DNA from: a virus
Length of the DNA: 35,200 nt
Strand: one strand, 5' to 3'
Virus record (IMG/VR): IMGVR_UViG_3300043823_000105
Span: 1 to 35,200 of that record
In this document: positions 29,442 to 35,200 of the stretch, piece by piece
How positions within the stretch are numbered: position 1 is the stretch's first letter
Layout: each line of letters starts with the position of its first letter
The notes under the pieces: generated by a model
Told to the model about the DNA's origin: nothing
Databases searched by the model: none
Seen by the model: the letters and a program-made list of their open reading frames with translations, nothing else
Translations under genes and position numbers: made by a program

Positions 29442-30601
29442 TGCAAATTGTTGAAAAAGATATTAAGGATTTAATTCCTTATATAAACAACAGTCGCACC
29501 CATTCTGACGAGCAAGTAGCGCAGATCGCTGCAAGCATTAAGGAATTTGGTTGGACTAACCCTGTATTGATCGCTGAAGATAACAGCATCATTGCAGGGC
29601 ATGGAAGGCTGATGGCGGCCAGAAAATTAGGATTTGATACTGTTCCAACTATTGAGCTACAAAACCTCACAGAAGCCCAGAAAAAGGCTTATGTAATAGC
29701 AGATAACCGACTGGCATTAAATGCGGGTTGGGATATGGAAATGCTTAAGGTTGAGCTACAAAACTTGCAGGAATTGGATTTTGATCTAGATTTACTGGGA
29801 TTTGACCCAAAAGAGTTGGATGCAATATTAGAGCCAGAGCAAATTGAAGGGTTAACGGATGAGGATGCCGTTCCTGAGATACCTGAAGAGCCTAGAACTA
29901 AAGTTGGGGATATTTACCAATTAGGCAATCACCGTTTGATGTGTGGCGATTCTTCTAGCCAGGACAATATAGATTTACTGTTAAATGGTGAAAGACCAGA
30001 TTTAATATTTACAGACCCTCCTTATAACATTGATTATCAAGGTGTAAGCGATAAAAGAGACAAGATTAAAAATGACAAAATGGAAGATTCCCAATTTGTT
30101 GATTTTTTAATACAAACGCTTTACGGCTGTGAAACCATGTATGTTTGCTGTTCTTGGCACTATGCTCATCTTTTTAGAGAAGCGATGGAGAAAATAGGTA
30201 GAAAACCTAAAGCCATGATTGTTTGGAATAAAGTAAATCCAGCGCAACATTTAGACAAGTATTTTAAGCAACATGAAATAATTTTTTATTACGGTGATTA
30301 TGGTGGTCATAAAACGGTTAGAGGTGACGTTTGGACTATTAAAAGACAAAAAAATACTGTTCATCCAACCATGAAGCCAGTGGAGTTGATTGAAATAGCT
30401 TTAGAAGATACCAAAGGCAAAAAGATTGTTTTTGATATGTTTGGCGGTTCTGGTAGCACTATGATTGCTTGTGAAAAGCAAGGTAGGCACGCCAGATTGA
30501 TGGAGTTGGAGCCAAAATACTGCGATGTCATAGTAAAGCGTTGGGAAGATTTCACGGGAAAAAAAGCCGTTTTATTGACAGAATTAACCGAAATTGCTTA
30601 A
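29441..30601 (+). CDS. DNA methyltransferase with N-terminal ParB-like domain
   Basis: 386 residues. Residues 1-95 form a ParB/Srx-like domain (NNSRTHSDEQVAQIAASIKEFGWTNPVLI...IIAGHGRLMAARKLG). Residues 150-380 are an amino-methyltransferase with motif IV DPPY (192-195) before motif I FDMFGGSGST (331-340), the beta-class order. It modifies adenine or cytosine amino groups. Such ParB-Mtase fusions are common beside phage terminase genes and may protect or mark DNA for packaging. Coupled to the preceding ORF. Confidence 0.88.
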   Translation: MQIVEKDIKDLIPYINNSRTHSDEQVAQIAASIKEFGWTNPVLIAEDNSIIAGHGRLMAARKLGFDTVPTIELQNLTEAQKKAYVIADNRLALNAGWDMEMLKVELQNLQELDFDLDLLGFDPKELDAILEPEQIEGLTDEDAVPEIPEEPRTKVGDIYQLGNHRLMCGDSSSQDNIDLLLNGERPDLIFTDPPYNIDYQGVSDKRDKIKNDKMEDSQFVDFLIQTLYGCETMYVCCSWHYAHLFREAMEKIGRKPKAMIVWNKVNPAQHLDKYFKQHEIIFYYGDYGGHKTVRGDVWTIKRQKNTVHPTMKPVELIEIALEDTKGKKIVFDMFGGSGSTMIACEKQGRHARLMELEPKYCDVIVKRWEDFTGKKAVLLTELTEIA

Positions 30602-30616
30602 ATTCCCCTTAATAAA

Positions 30617-30955
30617 ATGAATAGAGAACACGAACCTACTACAGAAACAAGAAAACTGGTTGAATCTAGTAGTGGATTAGGTTTGCCTCATGAATCTATT
30701 GCTGCGTTGGTAGGAATAGACGATAAGACTCTTAGAAAATATTACAGGGAAGAATTGGACATCGGTAAGGCAAAGGCGCATGGGCAGATTGCTAAAACGC
30801 TATATCAAAAGGCATTAGCAGGAGATACGACCAGTTTAATTTGGTGGACAAAGAGCCAAATGCGTTGGTCTGAAACTGTCAAACAAGAGGTAACGGGAAC
30901 TGATGGCGCACCTTTGCCTGGAATTCAGGTTACATTTGTAAAGCCGAATGAATGA
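30617..30955 (+). CDS. Terminase small subunit
   Basis: 112 residues. An N-terminal helix-turn-helix (LPHESIAALVGIDDKTLRKYYREEL) is followed by a helix with AHGQIAKTLYQKALAGDTTSLIWWTKSQMRWSETVKQEVTG, the conserved layout of phage small terminases. It binds the packaging site and regulates the large subunit, whose gene overlaps by 8 nt. Confidence 0.82.
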   Translation: MNREHEPTTETRKLVESSSGLGLPHESIAALVGIDDKTLRKYYREELDIGKAKAHGQIAKTLYQKALAGDTTSLIWWTKSQMRWSETVKQEVTGTDGAPLPGIQVTFVKPNE

Positions 30956-32228
30956 CATCAACACAGCGATAAAAAAGGCAGAATTTCCTGTCAAGCTCCA
31001 GTGTCTCTTTCAGCCAAGTCGGTTTAAATGCATCTACGGAGGCAGGGGGTCTGCGAAATCTTGGTCTGTGGCTAGGGCGCTATTAATACTTGGCGCTAAA
31101 CAAGTCCACCGAATCCTCTGCGCTAGGGAATTCCAGAACTCAATCAGTCAATCCGTCCACAAACTACTTAGCGACCAAATCGTAGATTTAGGGCTTACAG
31201 GGTTCTATGAGATCACTCAAACAGCGATTCGAGGTGCAAATGGGACAGAATTTGCGTTTGTAGGCCTGAAAAATAACCCTCACAACATCAAATCTTACGA
31301 AGGTTGCACGATTGTCTGGGTGGAGGAAGCCCAAGCGGTAACGGCTAGGTCTTGGGAAATTCTTATTCCAACCATCCGAGCTAAAGACTCCGAAATCTGG
31401 ATCACAATGAATCCAGAGCTAGAGTCGGACGCAACTTACCAAAGATTTATTCACAATCCACCTGAGAACTGCATCACCCAAAAGGTCAACTGGTCGGACA
31501 ATCCTTGGTTTCCAGAAGTCTTGGACATGGAGCGCAGAACCTTACAAGCCAGAGACCCTGAAGCCTATAACACGGTTTGGGAAGGACTTTGCAGGCAAAC
31601 GGTTGACGGTGCGGTGTTCGCTAGGGAAATGCAAAGCGCAGAGCTGGAAGGTCGAATTACTAAGGTTAGATACGACCCGACTAAGCCCGTTCATGCGGTA
31701 TTTGACCTTGGTTGGGCAGACTCTACGTCCATTTGGTTTGTGCAGTTTATAGCTCAGGAAATTAGGCTGATTCGTTACGTTGAAGACAATCAGCAGACAA
31801 TTAGTCATTATCTTGGGCTTATGCAGACGTTTGGATATGTCTACGACACCCTTTGGTTGCCACACGATGCTCAAAACAAAACACTCGCAGCGCAGGGCAG
31901 AAGTATTGAGGAAATCGTCAGAAACTCAGGCTTTAAGACTAAAATTATCCCTAGAACACCGATAGTGGACTCAATCAATGCAGCTCGGACAATCTTCAGA
32001 AACTGTTATTTTGACAGAGATAATTGTTATGACGGATTGCAGTGTTTGAGGCATTATCGGTACGAAGTTGACCCTGAAACCAAAGCGTTTAGTAAAAACC
32101 CACTTCATGACCAGTATTCGCACGGGGCTGACGCTTTCAGAATGATTGCATTAGGTGTACAAGAAACTAGACCAAGACGTCCGAAACAGGTAAACTATGC
32201 ACCACCACAATCATGGATGGCACTTTAA
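30948..32228 (+). CDS. Terminase large subunit
   Basis: 426 residues. Walker A GGRGSAKS (31-38) and Walker B TIVWVEEA (121-128) form the ATPase. The nuclease has FDLGWAD (D253), LPHDA (D307) and SHGADAFR (D395). It drives DNA into the procapsid and cuts at the headful. It belongs to the Terminase_3/PBSX-like group by motifs. Located between small terminase and portal, the usual order. Confidence 0.93.
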   Translation: MNDINTAIKKAEFPVKLQCLFQPSRFKCIYGGRGSAKSWSVARALLILGAKQVHRILCAREFQNSISQSVHKLLSDQIVDLGLTGFYEITQTAIRGANGTEFAFVGLKNNPHNIKSYEGCTIVWVEEAQAVTARSWEILIPTIRAKDSEIWITMNPELESDATYQRFIHNPPENCITQKVNWSDNPWFPEVLDMERRTLQARDPEAYNTVWEGLCRQTVDGAVFAREMQSAELEGRITKVRYDPTKPVHAVFDLGWADSTSIWFVQFIAQEIRLIRYVEDNQQTISHYLGLMQTFGYVYDTLWLPHDAQNKTLAAQGRSIEEIVRNSGFKTKIIPRTPIVDSINAARTIFRNCYFDRDNCYDGLQCLRHYRYEVDPETKAFSKNPLHDQYSHGADAFRMIALGVQETRPRRPKQVNYAPPQSWMAL

Positions 32229-34331
32229 ATGGCACTTGATCCAATAGAAACCGATTACGACCCCATCATTGATGAGGCAAAGCAATTCCTTAAGTTTGCC
32301 AATGATGCCGATTCTAATAATCGTCAAGAGGCTTTAGAGGACCTTAAATTTGCATCTGGTGGTGACCAATGGCCTGTTGATCTACAAAACTCTAGAAACC
32401 TAGAATCTAGACCTGTTCTGACCATCAATAAGTTGGATGGATATTGCCGTCAGATAACCAACCAACAACGTCAGCAAAGACCCAGAATCCGTGTTCATGC
32501 GACCAATACGGTTGAGGACGCAGCAGACGCTAAAGTCATTCAGGGCATGGTTAGGCACATCGAGGTCAATTCCAACGCTGATAATGCCTATGACAACGCA
32601 TACAACTACGCAGTCAGGATGGGTTGGGGCTATATCCGTGTGGATCATAGATACGTCAGGGAAGATTCGTTTGACCAAGAAATCTACATTGACCCTGTGG
32701 ATAACCCGTTTACAGTCTATTTAGACCCTAATTCCATCGCTGTAGACGGTTCAGATCAAGAGAGATGCCTGATTACCTCAATGATGCCAAAAACGGTGTT
32801 TAAGGAGATGTATCCAGACGCTCAGGACACATCTTTTACAAACCGAGGCACAGGGGACACCCAGTCTGAATGGATCACCAGAGAAGATATTCGGGTTGCC
32901 GAGTATTTTTACACCGTCCGAGAGAAAGCCAAACTTTATTTGTTAAGTGATGGGTCTGCCAGGTTTGCTGAAGGCAGAGATTTCTTTGATCGAGTCGCTA
33001 GAGCAGGATTAGAGATTCTTGACGAGCGTAATTCGGTCAAAAAAACGATTAAATGGAAAAAACTCACTGCCATTGAAGTGCTTGAGGAGCGAGACTGGGC
33101 TGGATATTACATTCCAATTGTCCCTGTCTACGGTCGTCATGTGGTTATCGGGGATAAACGTAAGAAGTTCGGCATGGTTCGTCATGCTAAAGACGCTCAG
33201 AGAATGTATAACTTCTGGGTGACTTCACTCACCGAGTCTGTAGCGCTTGCTCCCAAGGCCAAATGGATCATGGCAGAGGGTCAGGATGAGGGTCACGAGC
33301 TTGATTGGGCGGCTGCGAACATCAAGTCAATGGCGACTCTGCGTTATAAACAGACCGATATTGACGGTAATCCTGCGCCACCACCTCAAAGACTTCAGCC
33401 AGAACCTCCTCCTGCGGGTGTGATGGCGGCAGCGCAAGAGATTAACAATGATATGGCTACGATCATCGGTATTTATGATCCTAGTCAACAATTGCCTGGC
33501 AATATGTCTGGTAAGGCGCTTAATGGTCAGCAAATGCAAGTTGACCTTACCAATTTTGACTTGTACGACAACCTTACCAAGTCGATCGCTCATGTTGGCA
33601 AGATCATCCTAGACCTAATCCCCAAGATTTACGATGCCCAGCGCACCATGAGAATTATCGGGGATGACGGCAAACCCGATATTCTCACGATCAACGAGAT
33701 TAGCGCAGTAGGACGGGTGCTTAATGACGTGACTGTTGGGCAATACGATGTGGTGATGGAAACAGGTCCAGGCTACAACTCCAAGCGCCAAGAGGCGGTA
33801 GATGCGATGATGCCTCTTTTGGCCAAACCTGAGCTCTTTAACGTAGCTGGCGATCTTGTCTTTAGAAATATGGACTTTCCAGGCGCTGAGGTGATTGCAG
33901 ATCGACTCGCAGCGATGAACCCGCTCAGTCAGATTGACGAGCACTCAGACATCCCACCACAAGCCCAGTTGATGATTAAACAGGCTCAAGCCCAAGCTCA
34001 ACAAGCCCAACAACAAATGCAGGCAATGCAGTTGGCGATGAAGCAAAGACAGGACATCGAGCAAGTCAAACAACAGGCCGAGACACAACGTGAACTCATG
34101 CGCCAGACAACGAAAGCCCACAACACCGAAGCTATGCTTGAGGCAAGGGTGCATGATGTGAACACCAAGGCCATCACAAGCCAGAACAAGAGCGAAATTG
34201 AGGCTATTTCTGATTTACTGCTCCACCACATGGACACAGCCAGACTTGAGCGTGAGATTCAGGCTAGAAACCAAGAGCAGTATTCAGCGATAAACGCAGC
34301 GGACAGGTCTATATTGCCAAATCGGCAATAA
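32229..34331 (+). CDS. Portal protein, P22 gp1-like
   Basis: 700 residues, close to P22 portal length (725). The N-terminus carries EALEDLKFASGGDQWPVDLQNSR and RPVLTINKLDGYCRQITNQQRQQRPRI; DQERCLITSMMPK and DNLTKSIAHVGKIILDLIPKIYD follow, and a Gln/Ala coiled coil (AQAQQAQQQMQAMQ) near 590-620 matches the P22 portal family barrel. It forms the dodecameric channel through which DNA enters and leaves. It directly follows the terminase. Confidence 0.92.
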   Translation: MALDPIETDYDPIIDEAKQFLKFANDADSNNRQEALEDLKFASGGDQWPVDLQNSRNLESRPVLTINKLDGYCRQITNQQRQQRPRIRVHATNTVEDAADAKVIQGMVRHIEVNSNADNAYDNAYNYAVRMGWGYIRVDHRYVREDSFDQEIYIDPVDNPFTVYLDPNSIAVDGSDQERCLITSMMPKTVFKEMYPDAQDTSFTNRGTGDTQSEWITREDIRVAEYFYTVREKAKLYLLSDGSARFAEGRDFFDRVARAGLEILDERNSVKKTIKWKKLTAIEVLEERDWAGYYIPIVPVYGRHVVIGDKRKKFGMVRHAKDAQRMYNFWVTSLTESVALAPKAKWIMAEGQDEGHELDWAAANIKSMATLRYKQTDIDGNPAPPPQRLQPEPPPAGVMAAAQEINNDMATIIGIYDPSQQLPGNMSGKALNGQQMQVDLTNFDLYDNLTKSIAHVGKIILDLIPKIYDAQRTMRIIGDDGKPDILTINEISAVGRVLNDVTVGQYDVVMETGPGYNSKRQEAVDAMMPLLAKPELFNVAGDLVFRNMDFPGAEVIADRLAAMNPLSQIDEHSDIPPQAQLMIKQAQAQAQQAQQQMQAMQLAMKQRQDIEQVKQQAETQRELMRQTTKAHNTEAMLEARVHDVNTKAITSQNKSEIEAISDLLLHHMDTARLEREIQARNQEQYSAINAADRSILPNRQ

Positions 34332-34333
34332 AA

Positions 34334-34362
34334 TTGACAGAGATATGATTTCGGGCTATATT
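34334..34362 (+). promoter_or_regulatory. Strong promoter for the scaffold-capsid cassette
   Basis: -35 TTGACA (34334-34339, consensus), 17-nt spacer, -10 TATATT (34357-34362). It starts at the end of the portal gene and would give a leader of about 45 nt before the scaffold ATG at 34414. The -10 sits inside a GGGC/GCCC dyad (34353-34366). Confidence 0.75.
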
Positions 34363-34372
34363 GCCCAAAACC

Positions 34373-34396
34373 TTACCCGTGAGGTATACGGGGTAA
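34373..34396 (+). other. 5' leader hairpin of the scaffold mRNA
   Basis: TTACCCGT (34373-34380) pairs with ACGGGGTAA (34388-34396) with one bulged G. It lies near the 5' end of the predicted transcript from the 34334 promoter and before the ribosome site (TTAGGGAAATCCT). It may stabilise the mRNA. Confidence 0.6.
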
Positions 34397-34413
34397 ATTC
34401 TTAGGGAAATCCT

Positions 34414-35200
34414 ATGTCAAGTGAGAGAGAAGCAAGTAACGTAGTTACAAGCGAGAATCTGGGTGAGTTCATGGCGAACAAGCTCGGTTTAGCTACTGAA
34501 CCCGAAGTCGTTGAGGAAACTCCGATTGTTGAGGAACAGCAGAGTGAACCAGAGCAACCCAAACCAGTAGAGGAGGGTGAGAAAAAGCCCAATCCGAAAC
34601 TTGAAAGACGTTTTTCTGAGTTAACGAAGCAACGTGAATTGGCTCGTCAGGAAGCTGAACGAGAGCGTCAAAGAGCTAGTGAATTAGAAGCACGTTTATC
34701 GGCTCTTGAGACTAAGAATCAGCCTGTGAAGGTCGAGGACAAGAATAGAGAGCCACAGCCGAGCGATTTTACCGATGCGTTTGAATATGCAAAAGCATTG
34801 GCAGAATACTCGACTGCTAAAGCGCTTGAGAACAGGGATAGAGCAGAAGCTGAACGCAAAGCTAACGAAGAACGCCAGAAAGTTATGACCTCTTGGCAGA
34901 CTAAGTTAGAAGCAGCGAAAAGTGAACTGCCTGATTATGAGGAAATGATTGCATCTAGCGATGTGGTTGTATCCGACCAAATCAGGGACGCTATTTTAGA
35001 GAGCGATGTCGGACCACAGATTCTTTACCATCTGGCTGAGAATCCCGAAATTGCCCAAAAGATTAGCGGATTATCTACTGCAAGCGCTTTAAGAGAGCTA
35101 GGGAAATTGGAAGCAAGGCTTGAAAAAGCCCCAGAACCACCTAAGCCTGCTGTGAGAAAGAGTAATGCACCGCCACCTATCAATCCAATTCGAGGTGGTT
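34414..35200 (+). CDS. Scaffolding protein, N-terminal part (continues at 1-219)
   Basis: Open to the contig end and continuing in frame at position 1. Total about 292 residues. The N-terminus is acidic (EPEVVEETPIVEEQQSEPEQP), then basic coiled coil (ERRFSELTKQRELARQEAERERQRASELEARL). An AlaGlu-rich helix follows around DFTDAFEYAKALAEYSTAKAL, with ILYHLAENPEIAQKI further on. The helical, charged composition, with a basic end, fits a P22-type scaffolding protein. It lies between portal and capsid genes, the usual place. Confidence 0.87.
   Translation, partial: MSSEREASNVVTSENLGEFMANKLGLATEPEVVEETPIVEEQQSEPEQPKPVEEGEKKPNPKLERRFSELTKQRELARQEAERERQRASELEARLSALETKNQPVKVEDKNREPQPSDFTDAFEYAKALAEYSTAKALENRDRAEAERKANEERQKVMTSWQTKLEAAKSELPDYEEMIASSDVVVSDQIRDAILESDVGPQILYHLAENPEIAQKISGLSTASALRELGKLEARLEKAPEPPKPAVRKSNAPPPINPIRGG
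35074..35200. repeat. Terminal direct repeat (right copy)
   Basis: Identical to 1-127. The contig is a circular assembly or circularly permuted genome whose overlap was not trimmed. Confidence 0.95.

Overview
This window is an essentially complete genome of a tailed phage with a P22-like (podovirus) virion plan. The first 127 bases (1-127) recur exactly as the last 127 bases (35074-35200). One gene, the scaffolding protein, runs off the right end and continues in frame at the left end. The contig is therefore a circular, or circularly permuted, molecule of about 35,073 bp. Short AT-biased intergenic gaps, Erf/YqaJ recombination genes, NinB, a P22-Cro-like repressor and GH19/Rz/Rz1 lysis genes suggest a Gram-negative host, perhaps a freshwater betaproteobacterium. 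The host call is an inference. I found no integrase, replicative helicase, DNA polymerase, tRNA gene or CRISPR array.

Layout. (a) 28.9 kb to the end and round to 19.3 kb, plus strand, late genes: small ORFs and a hairpin-rich gap, a ParB-fused DNA methyltransferase, terminase small and large subunits, portal, and a strong promoter. Then come scaffold, major capsid protein and a likely capsid accessory protein, closed by a terminator. Tail fibre genes, P22 gp4-like and gp10-like tail accessory proteins, three ejection-type proteins (one fused to an M15 peptidase), a collar-type fibre, and lysis genes (membrane proteins, lipoprotein, Rz/Rz1, GH19 endolysin) follow. (b) 19.3-24.3 kb, minus strand: an early operon of tightly overlapping genes. 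In order of transcription it holds a Cro-like repressor, an Icd/Ash-like ORF overlapping a C4-like structured RNA, zinc-ribbon proteins, a replication-protein-like gene, a C5-methyltransferase encoded in two overlapping frames, small proteins, a PD-(D/E)XK nuclease, NinB and a YbcO-like nuclease. (c) 24.4-28.9 kb, plus strand: a divergent early operon with Erf annealing protein, YqaJ exonuclease, small proteins and a GroES-like co-chaperonin.

The most striking items are these. A compact group I intron of about 250 nt sits inside the 3' end of the major capsid gene. A split or dual-frame C5-methyltransferase carries an HNH endonuclease gene in a third frame. A C4-antisense-RNA-like element lies downstream of cro. 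The divergent cro/early promoters are mirror-symmetric, with an apparently leaderless cro mRNA. An A9 -1 frameshift lies in a late membrane-protein gene. A hairpin-rich gap of about 260 nt precedes the late operon. Nested beta-modules have been inserted into two tail proteins.
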